A stretch of 64,000 bases of DNA from Ferrovibrio sp965278975 (GTDB lineage: Bacteria; Pseudomonadota; Alphaproteobacteria; Ferrovibrionales; Ferrovibrionaceae), in contig NZ_OZ257126.1 of NCBI RefSeq assembly GCF_965278975.1, positions 1,240,001-1,304,000 on the forward strand, given 5' to 3'. The position numbers and the translations under genes are program-made. Below the pieces are notes generated by a model. That model was not told the origin of the DNA. It was given only the letters and a program-made list of their open reading frames with translations, and did no database searches. Every line of letters begins with the position of its first letter. Position 1 is the stretch's first letter. This document shows positions 24,375-32,908 of the stretch, one piece after another.

Positions 24375-24412
24375 GGCGCGACCTTGGCGCCGGGCCGGCC
24401 AGGCCGCAACCG

Positions 24413-25351
24413 CTAAAACGGCTGCTTCGCCTGAAGCAATTTCATCTGGACATCGGCCTGGGCCAGCAGCTGCACCAGCCACTCGCGCAACGCCTTCAGC
24501 CTCGGCCGGTCGGCCTCGGCACGGCGGCAGACGAACCAGTAGGCGTAGTTCTCCGACAATTCCAGGCCAAACGGCATCACCAGCCGCTGTTCCAAGAGGC
24601 GCGGCGCCAAGAGCGGCGTGACGCCGAGCGTGATGCCGATGCCGCGTTCGGCGGCATCGATCGCCTGCTGCATGTTATCGACCCAGATTTCCCGCTTCGG
24701 CTTCAGACCTGCGACACCGGCAGCGGCGAGCCAGCGGCCCCAGGCTTTCGGCAGGTAGCTCAAATGAATCAGCGTGTGGTCGCGCAGGTCGCGCGGCCGC
24801 GTCAATGCGCGCAAACCGCCCCCACTCTGCATCAGCTTCGGCGAGGCCACCGGTGTTACCGAGATGCTGGCGAGCCGCGTGGCGGACAGGCCGGGCCAGC
24901 GGCCATGGCCCCAGCGGATCGCCGCATCCACCGGATCGCGGGCGAAATCAGCATTGCGCTGGGTCGATTCAACATAGAGCCGCAGCCCCGGCTGGCTGTC
25001 GAGGAAACTTTCCAGATTGGGAATCAGCCAGGCAGCGGCGATGAAGGGCACGGCGGAAACCCGCAATTCATCGCCCTGGCTCGGCGCCTGCAAGCGCTGC
25101 GAGGCACGCGCCACTTCATCCAATGCGCGGCGCACGCTGCCGAAATAATCCTGGCCGGCTTCGGTGAAGCGGATTTCGCGGTTGAGGCGACGGAACAGCG
25201 GCAGGCCGAGATGGCGCTCCAGCGCCTTCACCCGGTGGCTGATCGCCGAGGGCGTGAGGTTAAGCTCGGCGGCGGCCGCCTTGAAGCTCATATGGCGGGC
25301 GGCGGAATCGAAGGCTTCGAGCGCGAGCAAAGGCGGCAGGCGTTTCCCCAT
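24413..25351 (-). CDS. LysR-type transcriptional regulator (GcvA-like)
   Basis: 312 aa. The N-terminal winged helix (LPPLLALEAFDSAARHMSF, LTPSAISHRVKALERHLGLP) and the effector-binding domain (residues 90-300, WGHGRWPGLSATRL, AAERGIGITLGVTPLL) match the GcvA/AmpR-like branch. The co-inducer is unknown. Downstream genes on the same strand encode a hydrolase and an EamA transporter, possible targets. Confidence 0.9.
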   Translation of the reverse strand: MGKRLPPLLALEAFDSAARHMSFKAAAAELNLTPSAISHRVKALERHLGLPLFRRLNREIRFTEAGQDYFGSVRRALDEVARASQRLQAPSQGDELRVSAVPFIAAAWLIPNLESFLDSQPGLRLYVESTQRNADFARDPVDAAIRWGHGRWPGLSATRLASISVTPVASPKLMQSGGGLRALTRPRDLRDHTLIHLSYLPKAWGRWLAAAGVAGLKPKREIWVDNMQQAIDAAERGIGITLGVTPLLAPRLLEQRLVMPFGLELSENYAYWFVCRRAEADRPRLKALREWLVQLLAQADVQMKLLQAKQPF

Positions 25352-25383
25352 GGCGCCAGCTTAGCCGGATTCAGCCGAAGCGG

Positions 25384-25415
25384 AAGCCTGTCGTCGGGGA
25401 AGCCTGTCGTCGGGG
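25384..25415. repeat. Two tandem copies of a 16-bp unit
   Basis: AAGCCTGTCGTCGGGG occurs twice head to tail and is followed by a degenerate third start (AAGGCTGTCC). It lies in the LysR upstream region, beside a composite palindromic repeat. Confidence 0.85.
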
Positions 25416-25435
25416 AAGGCTGTCCGCCTTTTCCC

Positions 25436-25502
25436 GTCATACCCGCGAAAGCGAGTATCCCATTTCCAACCCGAATGGGACCCTCGCTTTCGCGAGGGTG
25501 AC
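25436..25502. repeat. Composite palindromic repeat, copy 2 (simple form)
   Basis: Simple form of the family: a left hairpin GTCATACCCGCGAAAGCG ending in ATCCCATT, a short variable centre, then AATGGGACCC and a right hairpin CTCGCTTTCGCGAGGGTGAC. Each arm folds on itself, and the two arms are also inverted with respect to each other, so the whole is a palindrome of hairpins. All copies in the window are intergenic. Confidence 0.92.
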
Positions 25503-25521
25503 AAAAAGCAAATTACAGCAT

Positions 25522-25573
25522 GCCGGGATCGATCCCGGCCCAGGGCTTACAGCGCGCCGGGATCGATCCCGGC
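25522..25573. repeat. Twin 18-bp palindromes at the folD 3' end
   Basis: GCCGGGATCGATCCCGGC is a perfect palindrome present at 25522-25539 and again at 25556-25573. The second copy encodes the last residues of FolD and the first lies just after its stop codon (25547-25549). Either can form a 9-bp hairpin, so they may act in termination or mRNA stability. Confidence 0.88.
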
Positions 25574-26446
25574 ACGGCGGCAGGCAGCCGTGAGCGTGTT
25601 GCCGAGCAGGCAGGCGGTGGTCATCAGGCCGACGCCGCCGGGCACCGGGGTGATGGCGCCGGCGACTTCGACAGCGGAAGCGAAATGCACGTCGCCGACC
25701 AGCCTTGTCTTGCCGTCCTCTTTCGGGATGCGGTTGATGCCGACATCGATGACGATGGCGCCGGATTTGAGCCACTCGCCCCGCACCATCTCCGGCCGGC
25801 CGACAGCGGCGACCACGATATCGGCCGCCTTGCACAGGCCGGGCAGGTCGCGGCTGCGGGAATGGGCCACGGTGACGGTGGCCGAGGCGCCGATCAGCAA
25901 GGCCGCCATCGGACGGCCGACCAGGATCGAGCGGCCGATCACCAGGGCATTGGCACCGGCAACCTGGGCGCCAATCTTTTCCAGCATGATCATGCAGCCC
26001 TTCGGCGTGCACGGCACCAGGGCTTCCATGCCCTGCGCCAGCATACCGGCATTCACCGGATGCAGGCCATCCACATCCTTGGCCGGGTCGATCGCCTCGA
26101 TGATCTTCTGGGTGTCGATATGGCCGGGCAGCGGCATCTGCACAAGGATACCATCGACACGCTCATCGGCATTGAGACGCGCCACGACGCCGAGCAGTTC
26201 GGCCTGGCTGGTGCTGGCCGGCAGTTTGATCTCGTCGGAGACCATGCCGGCCTCGCGGGTCAGCACGCCCTTGTTGCGCACATAGACCTGGCTTGCCGGG
26301 TCCTCGCCCACCAGCACCACGGTAAGACCCGGCGCGCGGCCCTTGCGCGCCACGAAGCCGGGTATTTTCGCGGCCACTTCGGCGCGCAGTTCGGCGGCGA
26401 TGGGCTTGCCTTCGATCAGCCGGGCTTGCGTTTTCTGGGCGGTCAT
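25547..26446 (-). CDS. folD: Methylenetetrahydrofolate dehydrogenase / cyclohydrolase
   Basis: 299 aa from the ATG at 26446, with AAGGA 9 nt upstream; a GTG at 26449 is the alternative. FolD interconverts 5,10-methylene-, methenyl- and 10-formyl-tetrahydrofolate with NADP. The catalytic region YVRNKGVLTREAGMVSDE has the conserved Tyr and Lys. VDGILVQMPLPGHID, DVDGLHPVNAG, PCTPKG and the NADP motif VIGRSILVGRPMAALL are all present. It follows DUF167 by 4 bp and yggT on the same strand. Confidence 0.96.
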   Translation of the reverse strand: MTAQKTQARLIEGKPIAAELRAEVAAKIPGFVARKGRAPGLTVVLVGEDPASQVYVRNKGVLTREAGMVSDEIKLPASTSQAELLGVVARLNADERVDGILVQMPLPGHIDTQKIIEAIDPAKDVDGLHPVNAGMLAQGMEALVPCTPKGCMIMLEKIGAQVAGANALVIGRSILVGRPMAALLIGASATVTVAHSRSRDLPGLCKAADIVVAAVGRPEMVRGEWLKSGAIVIDVGINRIPKEDGKTRLVGDVHFASAVEVAGAITPVPGGVGLMTTACLLGNTLTAACRRAGIDPGAL

Positions 26447-26450
26447 CACG

Positions 26451-26735
26451 TCAATCCTTTGTCTTCAATCCAGCGAGCCAGGCATCGAGCCGCGCCCGCC
26501 ATTCATCCGCATCGCCTGCCAGCGCCACCTGCTTGTGGCGGTCGGTCTCACCGGCGGCCAGGCGCAAATCCCGGCCAGCCACGCCCAGCTCCTTCGCCAG
26601 CAGCCTGAGCAAAGCCGCATTGGCCTTGCCCTTCTCCGGCACGGCGGTGACGCCGATGGCCAGTTCCACGCCACCATTCGCCGCCGCCTTGAGGCCCTGC
26701 ACGCCATCGCGCGCCGCCTTCGGCGTCAGCCGCAC
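26451..26735 (-). CDS. DUF167/YggU family protein
   Basis: 94 aa from a GTG at 26735. VRLTPKAARDGVQGL, VTAVPEKGKANAALLRLLAKELGV and RLAAGETDRHKQV are the family core. The function is unknown. Homologs usually begin about 10-15 residues earlier, and the same frame continues upstream as LKPYAEIGGGLRLLV with no ATG, GTG or TTG, so the true start may be a CTG at about 26777. It sits between yggT and folD, a common neighbourhood. Confidence 0.82.
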   Translation of the reverse strand: MRLTPKAARDGVQGLKAAANGGVELAIGVTAVPEKGKANAALLRLLAKELGVAGRDLRLAAGETDRHKQVALAGDADEWRARLDAWLAGLKTKD

Positions 26736-26788
26736 CAGCAGCCGCAGGCCGCCGCCGATTTCGGCATACGGTTTCAGGGCAGCCGGCT

Positions 26789-27079
26789 TTAGAGCAGCAG
26801 GCGCGCCAGATCCTGCACCAGCAGCCGCTGCACGAACATCAGCAGCAGGATCAGCAGCACCGGCGAGATATCAAGGCCGCCGAGATTGGGCACCACGCGG
26901 CGGATCGGCCGCAGGGCCGGCTCGGTGACACGATAGAGGAAATCGCCCAGCAGGTAGACGAAGCGGTTGCGCGTGTTGATGACGTTGAAGGCAACCAGCC
27001 AGCTCAGGATCGCCGAGGCGATCAGCAGCCAGATATAGAGGCCGATCAGGGTGTCGATCAGCCAGATCAGCGCGTACAT
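26789..27079 (-). CDS. YggT family membrane protein
   Basis: 96 aa with two hydrophobic segments (residues 5-30 and 70-92), each in a YGGT repeat. INTRNRFVYLLGDFLYRVTE and PALRPIRRVVP are typical. The family is implicated in osmotic or envelope homeostasis and cell-division support. GAGGAAC lies just before the ATG. First gene of yggT-DUF167-folD. Confidence 0.9.
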   Translation of the reverse strand: MYALIWLIDTLIGLYIWLLIASAILSWLVAFNVINTRNRFVYLLGDFLYRVTEPALRPIRRVVPNLGGLDISPVLLILLLMFVQRLLVQDLARLLL

Positions 27080-27279
27080 CGAGGTTCCTCGAAAATAACC
27101 GGCGGGACGGGATGGCCCTTGATACCGGCTGCCGCCCGGCTTGGCAACAACAGGGGCCAGCCATGGCCCGGGAGAACCGGCGGCGCCGGAAAATCCCCGA
27201 ATAGGGGTGTGGACAAACCGGGCCGCCTTGGCTACAAGCATGCCGCCCGCAAAATTGCGTATGCGGGCCGGAACGGACT

Positions 27280-27355
27280 GGGGCCGTAGCTCAGATGGGA
27301 GAGCGCCTCGTTCGCAATGAGGAGGTCAGGGGTTCGATTCCCCTCGGCTCCACCA
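27280..27355 (+). tRNA. tRNA-Ala (CGC)
   Basis: A 76-nt cloverleaf. The acceptor stem GGGGCCG pairs with CGGCTCC (one G-U). The D stem is GCTC/GAGC and the anticodon stem CCTCG/TGAGG encloses the loop TTCGCAA (anticodon CGC at 27313-27315). The T arm AGGGG-TTCGATT-CCCCT is followed by an encoded CCA. Confidence 0.97.
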
Positions 27356-27581
27356 ACCCAGCCTTTCCGATTGCCGCCCAGGTTAATACCCCGGCAAACT
27401 GAATTCATGAAATCCGCGCCGCCCGAACCGCATTCCGGCATCGCCTAATCGCGGTTCATTGCGGCTTGTTCCGCCGCACTCCTATCAGGCCATTTCTATT
27501 GGAAAATCAATATTTCTGGTCGATTTGAAGTCGATGCACGTTCTTATTATACCCCTTTGACGGCGTAAATCCCGATTCCCC
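27356..27581. other. AT-richer gap between tRNA-Ala and the PRPP-synthetase-like gene
   Basis: 226 bp with visibly lower GC than its surroundings, especially 27485-27560. No family-supported frame and no strong terminator were found. It contains a small inverted repeat TCGATTTGAAGTCGA. The sequence next to a tRNA 3' end is a common integration site, but no integrase or repeat of the tRNA end is seen here. Confidence 0.45.
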
Positions 27582-28448
27582 CTACAGCGCCGCCGCCAGC
27601 AGCGGCGCCAGGCTGATGGCGTTGCTGGGATGCGGCACGCTATCGCAGGAGACGATGCGGCTGGCCAGCGGTTGCAGGGCGGCATAGGCATCGCCGGCGA
27701 ACAGCGCATGCACCACAACGCAGACTGGCTTGGGCAGGCCCAACGCCACCAGCAGCCGTGCCGCCTGCATCAGCGTGCGGCCCGAGGAGGCAATATCATC
27801 CACCAGTACCGGCTGGCGGCCGCGATAGGCCGAAAGATCGGGCAGCGCGATTTCGACGGAGCGGTCGCCATGGCGGGTCTTGGCCAGCACCGCATGCGGC
27901 GCACCGGCCCGCGCCGCCACCGCCGCCACCCATTGTTCGCTTTCCGCATCCGGCCCGAGCAGCAGCGCATCGGGCACCGCCGCCGCGATCCAATCGGCCA
28001 GCAGCGGCGCGGCATGCAGCGCCTGGGCGGGAATGGTGTAAAGCGCATCAAGCGCAGGATAGCGATGCAGGTGCGGATCGACCGTGATCAGGCGGTCGAC
28101 ATGCCGCGACAGGATGGCGGCGAAGCTTTTCGACGACACCGCCTCGCCGGCCTGGAAGCGCTTGTCCTGCCGCATATAGGCGAGATAGGGCGCCAGCAGC
28201 GTGACCCGGGCGGCGCCGAGATCGCGCGCCGCATCGGCAGCGAAGACCAGCGGCAGCAGCAGCGGATCGGGTGCGGCAAGCGTGCAGACGAGCACCGCCT
28301 CGCGCCCCTGCAGTTCGCCATGCAGGCGCACATAGCTTTCGCCATCGGGGAAATGCCGGGTTTCGACCGCGCCGCAGGGGCCGGCACCCAGCCGGGCAAG
28401 CTCCGTGGCAAGGGCCTGATTGCCCGGCATCGGCAGCAGCAGGCGCAT
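27582..28448 (-). CDS. Ribose-phosphate pyrophosphokinase-like protein
   Basis: 288 aa. PRPP synthetase makes PRPP from ribose 5-phosphate and ATP. Present are HFPDGESYVRL, the catalytic lysine/arginine region LLAPYLAYMRQDKRFQAGEA, the metal His in VDPHLHRY and the PRPP loop VLVDDIASSGRTL. At 288 aa it is shorter than the bacterial housekeeping enzyme (about 315) and closer to archaeal forms. It is divergent from an archaeal-type AMP-phosphorylase-like gene, so it is probably a specialised salvage paralog rather than the main prs (inference). Confidence 0.85.
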   Translation of the reverse strand: MRLLLPMPGNQALATELARLGAGPCGAVETRHFPDGESYVRLHGELQGREAVLVCTLAAPDPLLLPLVFAADAARDLGAARVTLLAPYLAYMRQDKRFQAGEAVSSKSFAAILSRHVDRLITVDPHLHRYPALDALYTIPAQALHAAPLLADWIAAAVPDALLLGPDAESEQWVAAVAARAGAPHAVLAKTRHGDRSVEIALPDLSAYRGRQPVLVDDIASSGRTLMQAARLLVALGLPKPVCVVVHALFAGDAYAALQPLASRIVSCDSVPHPSNAISLAPLLAAAL

Positions 28449-28564
28449 GCTTCCTCCCTTTAGCCCTTCGCGGCGCGCCGTGGCTGGCCCGCCGCTGCCG
28501 CCAAGGTTAGACTGGCGACCGGGTGAGAGGCAAATACCACAGAAAAACCATCCCGCACCGCATC

Positions 28565-30082
28565 ATGCTGAAACTGAAACGCATCGCCATCGACACCCAC
28601 CGCGAAAGCATCGCCTATCTCAGCCGCGCCTGCGGCCATTATCGCGCCGATGAATTCCAGGCGCTCGGCAAGATCGAGATCCGCGCGACAGGCGGCGCCT
28701 GCCTGCTGGCGACCCTGAATATCGTGGATGATCCCGCCCTGCTGCAGGGCGATGAACTGGGTCTTTCGGAAGAAGCCTTCCGGGTATTCGGCATGGCCCA
28801 GGGCAGTTCGGTGCGCATCGCGCATCCGCGCCCGGTGGACAGCCTGGAGGCGCTGCGCCGCAAGATCGAGGGCCACGAACTGAGCGATGCCGAATACGCC
28901 GCGGTGATCGGCGATATCGCCGCCTCGCGCTACAGCAAGATGGAAGTTGCCGCCTTCCTGGTCGGCTGCGCCGGCTTCATGACCGTGGAGGAAGTGCTGC
29001 GCCTCACCCGCGCCATGGCCAATGTCGGGCGCCGGCTGGATTGGGGCGAGCGGCTGGTGGTGGACAAGCATTGCATCGGCGGTATCCCCGGCAACCGCAC
29101 CTCGATGATCGTGGTACCGCTGGCGATGGCCCACGGCCTGACGATTCCCAAAACCTCGTCGCGCGCCATCACCTCTCCGGCCGGCACCGCCGATACCATG
29201 GAAGTGCTGGCCCGCGTGGATATCGGCACCGACGAGATGCGTACCATCGTTGATCGCATCGGTGGCTGCCTGGTCTGGGGCGGGCGGGTCAACCTGTCGC
29301 CAGCCGATGACGTGATGATCACCGTGGAGCGCCCGCTCGGCATCGACACGCGCGAGCAGATGGTGGCGTCGATCCTGTCGAAGAAACTGACCGCCGGATC
29401 GCGCCACCTGGTGCTCGACATGCCGGTGGGTCCCAGCGCCAAGCTGCGCAGCCAGGGCGATGCGGTGCGGCTGCGCAAGCTGTTCGAGTATGTCGGCGGC
29501 GCCATCGGGCTGTCGCTGGACATCCGCATCACCGATGGCAGCCAGCCGATCGGCCGCGGCATCGGCCCGGTACTGGAGGCGCGCGACGTGATGGCGGTGC
29601 TGCGCAACGAGGCCACGGCACCGACCGATCTGCGCGAACGCGCCCTGCTGCTGGCCGGCGCACTGATCGAAGCCGATGTAGCAGTGAAGGGCGGGCAAGG
29701 CATCCGCCGCGCCCGCGAATTGCTGGAAAGCGGTGCCGCTCTGCGCGCCATGGAAAGGCTGATCGAGGCGCAGGGCGCCAGCCCCGGCATCCCGGCACCC
29801 AGCGCCACCAGCCGCGAAGTGCCGGCGCCGGCCAGTGGCGTGGTCAGCGGCATCGACTGCCTGCGCATTGCGCGGGTGGCACGCATGGCGGGCGCGCCGG
29901 CCTTCAAGCATGCCGGCGTTGACCTGCTGCGCAAGATCGGCGAACCGGTGCGCGCAGGCGAACCGCTTTACCGCATTCATGCCGGGCTGGACGCCGATCT
30001 CGGCTTCGCCGCCGAACTGGCGCAACAGGATAGCGGCTACCGCATCAACGGTGCCGCAGGCAGGGAGGAGGCCGCACCATGA
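28565..30082 (+). CDS. AMP phosphorylase / thymidine phosphorylase-family protein, archaeal type
   Basis: 505 aa. The 85-residue N-terminal domain before the phosphorylase core is found in archaeal AMP phosphorylases but not in bacterial DeoA. The core has KMEVAAFLVGC, VDKHCIGGIPGNRTSM and TSSRAITSPAGTADTMEVL. The archaeal enzyme converts NMP plus phosphate to ribose-1,5-bisphosphate and base. LKIGEPV-like C-terminal residues (LLRKIGEPVRAGEPLYRIHA) form the last domain. Start chosen at 28565 by alignment; a GTG at 28523 is possible. It overlaps the downstream nuclease-like gene by 4 bp. Confidence 0.85.
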   Translation: MLKLKRIAIDTHRESIAYLSRACGHYRADEFQALGKIEIRATGGACLLATLNIVDDPALLQGDELGLSEEAFRVFGMAQGSSVRIAHPRPVDSLEALRRKIEGHELSDAEYAAVIGDIAASRYSKMEVAAFLVGCAGFMTVEEVLRLTRAMANVGRRLDWGERLVVDKHCIGGIPGNRTSMIVVPLAMAHGLTIPKTSSRAITSPAGTADTMEVLARVDIGTDEMRTIVDRIGGCLVWGGRVNLSPADDVMITVERPLGIDTREQMVASILSKKLTAGSRHLVLDMPVGPSAKLRSQGDAVRLRKLFEYVGGAIGLSLDIRITDGSQPIGRGIGPVLEARDVMAVLRNEATAPTDLRERALLLAGALIEADVAVKGGQGIRRARELLESGAALRAMERLIEAQGASPGIPAPSATSREVPAPASGVVSGIDCLRIARVARMAGAPAFKHAGVDLLRKIGEPVRAGEPLYRIHAGLDADLGFAAELAQQDSGYRINGAAGREEAAP

Positions 30083-31686
30083 GTCTGCGTCTTGGCGTTC
30101 ATGGTGCCGCCGGCACCGTCACCGGCTCCTGCTACCGGCTGGAAATCGGCAATCAGGCCGTGCTGATCGATTGCGGCATGTTCCAGGGCGACAAGACCCT
30201 GAAGCAGCTGAATTACGAAGCCTGGCCGTTCGATCCGCGCCACATCGCCGCCGTGCTGCTCACCCATGCCCATACCGACCATAGCGGCCTGGTGCCGAAA
30301 CTGGCCAAGGCCGGCTATGGCGGCCCGATCTACGCCACGCCCGGCACGGTTGACCTGCTGCATTTCATGCTGCCGGATTCCGGCAGTATCCAGGAAATGG
30401 AAGTGGAGCGGCTGAATCGCCGCAACCAGCGCCGCGGCCTTGGCGTGGTGCAGCCGATCTATACCGCAGACGACGCCCAGGCCAGCCTGCAATTGCTGCT
30501 GCCACGCGATTTCAACAGCTGGTTCGAGGTGGTGCCGGGGCTGCGCGCGCGGTTCTGGAATGCCGGCCATATCCTCGGTGCCGCCTCCATCGAACTGGAA
30601 GCGGAAAGCGGCGGCGAGACCCTGCGGCTGCTGTTCTCGGGCGATATCGGGCCGGAACACAAGGCATTGCAGGAAATCGCCGAAGCACCCAGGGCGCTGG
30701 ATGTGGTGGTGATGGAATCAACCTATGGCGGGCGGCCACGGCCAAAGCTGGACGATGCCGGCCGCCGTGCCGTGCTGGCCACCGAAGTGAATACCGCGCT
30801 CGCTGCCGGCGGCAACCTGGTGATCCCGGCCTTCGCCGTGGAACGTACCCAGGAATTGCTCGCCGACCTGACGCGGCTGATGGCGGAAGGCGCCGTGAAG
30901 CGTGTGCCGGTATTTGTCGACTCGCCGCTGGCGACCAATATCACCAATGTTTTCGCGCGCTATCTGCACAAGGCCAATGGCGTGCAGAGCAGCGAGCGCC
31001 AGCCGTTCCAGGGCGGCAGCCTGCATTTCACCCGCAGTGTGCAGGAAAGCATGCAGATCGAGCAGGTGAGCGGCGGTGCCATTATCATTGCCGCCTCCGG
31101 CATGTGCGAGGCCGGCCGCATCCGCCACCACCTGAAAAACAACCTCTGGCGCCCCAATGCCACCGTATTGCTGATCGGCTATCAAGCCGCCGGCACGCTC
31201 GGCGCGCTGCTGGAACAGGGCGCCAATCCGGTACGCATCCAGGGCGACGAAGTGCAGGTGCGCGCCCGCATCCGCAAGCTGGAAATCTATTCCGGCCATG
31301 CCGACCATGATGAATTGCTCGATTGGCTGCGCGACCGGCTGCCGGTGCGGCGCGGCCTGTTGCTGACGCATGGCGAGGCCGATGCCATCGCGGCTTTGCG
31401 CAGCACCATCGCCGGCTGGGGTGAAACCGCGCCGCTGGTGACAGTGCCGAAACTGGATGAATGCTACGATCTGGCAGCGCCGCATCCGCGCCTGCTGAAA
31501 GCGGCCAGCCCACGCAAGCGGCTTGATCGCTATGCCGAAGCGGAAGCCGTGGCAGGGCATGACTGGCATAATGATTATGCGCTGCTGATGCTGCAGGTGC
31601 AGCAGCAGTTACGCCACGCCAACAGCGACGCTGAGCGGCGCCGCCTGCTGCGCAAGCTGCATCGCGTGCTGGGCAAGGAAAGCTGA
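30079..31686 (+). CDS. Beta-CASP metallo-beta-lactamase RNase-like protein (CPSF/YSH1 family)
   Basis: 535 aa. The metal-binding motifs HAHTDHSG, NAGHILGA and SGDIGPEH of the metallo-beta-lactamase fold are present. So are the beta-CASP elements MESTYGG (motif A acid), FVDSPLATNITNVFARY, IIIAASGMCEAGRIRHHL and IYSGHADHDELLDWL. The family cleaves RNA endonucleolytically and/or exonucleolytically. It is translationally coupled (ATGA) to the AMP-phosphorylase-like gene, which suggests that RNA breakdown feeds nucleotide phosphorolysis (inference). About 65 residues at the C-terminus (DWHNDYALLMLQVQQQLRHA) are an additional helical region. Confidence 0.9.
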   Translation: MSLRLGVHGAAGTVTGSCYRLEIGNQAVLIDCGMFQGDKTLKQLNYEAWPFDPRHIAAVLLTHAHTDHSGLVPKLAKAGYGGPIYATPGTVDLLHFMLPDSGSIQEMEVERLNRRNQRRGLGVVQPIYTADDAQASLQLLLPRDFNSWFEVVPGLRARFWNAGHILGAASIELEAESGGETLRLLFSGDIGPEHKALQEIAEAPRALDVVVMESTYGGRPRPKLDDAGRRAVLATEVNTALAAGGNLVIPAFAVERTQELLADLTRLMAEGAVKRVPVFVDSPLATNITNVFARYLHKANGVQSSERQPFQGGSLHFTRSVQESMQIEQVSGGAIIIAASGMCEAGRIRHHLKNNLWRPNATVLLIGYQAAGTLGALLEQGANPVRIQGDEVQVRARIRKLEIYSGHADHDELLDWLRDRLPVRRGLLLTHGEADAIAALRSTIAGWGETAPLVTVPKLDECYDLAAPHPRLLKAASPRKRLDRYAEAEAVAGHDWHNDYALLMLQVQQQLRHANSDAERRRLLRKLHRVLGKES

Positions 31687-31692
31687 GCCGCC

Positions 31693-32121
31693 CTAGCCCA
31701 GCCTGCCGCCGATCAACCGGTCCAGCGCAACCGCGCCACCGCCGTGTTTGATCAGGTAGAGCAAGGCCACGGCCCAGGTGGCGTGGGTATCGAAGGCATT
31801 GGGATAGACGAAAAGCTGGATCACCAGAGTCATGCCGAGCAGCGCCAGCGCCGCGAAGCGCGTCGCCAGCCCGAGCAGCAGCAGCGGCGGCAACGATAGT
31901 TCGGCAGTCATTGCCAGGGGTGCTGCAAGTTCCGGCGGCAGCAACGGCAGGCGGTATTCCTCGCGAAACAGCGCCTGCGTGGTGCCATCGGCCCAGCCAT
32001 CCCATTTCAGCAGGCCGGAGCGCAGGAACACGATGCCAATGCCGAGACGCGCCAGCAGCGCGATCAGGTCATGCGGGATGCGTCCGAACAGCGCCACCAG
32101 GGGCGTAATTCCTATGGTCAT
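31693..32121 (-). CDS. DoxX-family membrane protein of the bufferin operon
   Basis: 142 aa with four hydrophobic helices. LIALLARLGIGIVFLRSGLL and WAVALLYLIKHGGGAVALDR match DoxX. GAGGAAACC precedes the ATG at 32121. It is the last gene of bufA-bufB-bufC-doxX, the same order as in the Caulobacter sigma-F regulon. Its role in bufferin function is unknown; transport or membrane redox help are possibilities. Confidence 0.87.
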   Translation of the reverse strand: MTIGITPLVALFGRIPHDLIALLARLGIGIVFLRSGLLKWDGWADGTTQALFREEYRLPLLPPELAAPLAMTAELSLPPLLLLGLATRFAALALLGMTLVIQLFVYPNAFDTHATWAVALLYLIKHGGGAVALDRLIGGRLG

Positions 32122-32140
32122 GGTTTCCTCGTTGACGTGA

Positions 32141-32908
32141 TCAGCCAGCCGCAATGCCGGTAATGGCGCCGGCATCGAACAGAGTGGCAAGCAGAGACGG
32201 CAGATCGGCGCCGTGATCGAGCGCGGCATCGGCCGCTGCGGCAAAACCGGCGCCGGCCTGCACTGCCGTGATGAAGGCCGCACCGCCGGGCGGCAGCGCC
32301 ATCACCAGCACGTCAAGCAGTGGCCGCGTCACCAGCGCGGTTTCACCCGGCATCTCGGCACCGAGCGGCCTGACCTCGGCATCGTGGCTGTTGGTCTGCC
32401 ACAGCGACACGATGGGATAATCCGACACCTCAAGACGCAAGGCCGGATGCAGCCGCAGGCGCGCCATGGGCAATGCCGTTTCCGGCAAAGCGGCAAGATC
32501 GGCAATGCTGGCGGCAGGCGCATCGGCGGCGTGATAGGCTTCGCTGCGCGCCCATTCCAGCGCCGCCATATCCGGCAGATAGGGCAGATCACGCACCGGC
32601 GCGAAGTCTTGCAGGAACGCGCCGAAGCCCTTGCCATAGCGCGCCAGCACCGGCGAGGCCGGCGGAAGCTGGCGCACGAAAACCAGCGCCATGGCATGGA
32701 AGAATTCATCGCCCACCAGGCGGCGGATCACCGGAAAGCGCGCTTCCAGCACGGCGGCCAGACTGACATGCATGTTGTTGCGGTGGATATTGAAGTGCGC
32801 ACGGCATTGCGCGGCAGAAGTGGCACGGATCGCAGCCGGCGGCGGCCGATCCGGGTCGCGCAGGGCCGCCGTAAAATCGGCTTGCAGCTTGTGCAGGGCG
32901 GCGCTCAT
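32141..32908 (-). CDS. bufC: DUF2063 partner protein of the bufferin MNIO enzyme (BufC)
   Basis: 255 aa. The N-terminal DUF2063 domain (LQADFTAALRDPDR, FNIHRNNMHVSLAAVLEARF, VRRLVGDEFF-like IRRLVGDEFFHAMALVFV) is followed by a domain of mixed alpha/beta character. Although annotated as putative DNA-binding in databases, in bufferin systems this protein partners the MNIO enzyme and is thought to present the precursor peptide. Its ATG follows the bufB TGA with no gap (TGAATG). Confidence 0.88.
   Translation of the reverse strand: MSAALHKLQADFTAALRDPDRPPPAAIRATSAAQCRAHFNIHRNNMHVSLAAVLEARFPVIRRLVGDEFFHAMALVFVRQLPPASPVLARYGKGFGAFLQDFAPVRDLPYLPDMAALEWARSEAYHAADAPAASIADLAALPETALPMARLRLHPALRLEVSDYPIVSLWQTNSHDAEVRPLGAEMPGETALVTRPLLDVLVMALPPGGAAFITAVQAGAGFAAAADAALDHGADLPSLLATLFDAGAITGIAAG

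Noticed and set aside
27280..27581. tRNA-Ala as an integration site of a genomic island
   Set aside because: No integrase, no repeat of the tRNA 3' end and no mobility gene are seen downstream. The genes after it look like ordinary chromosomal genes.
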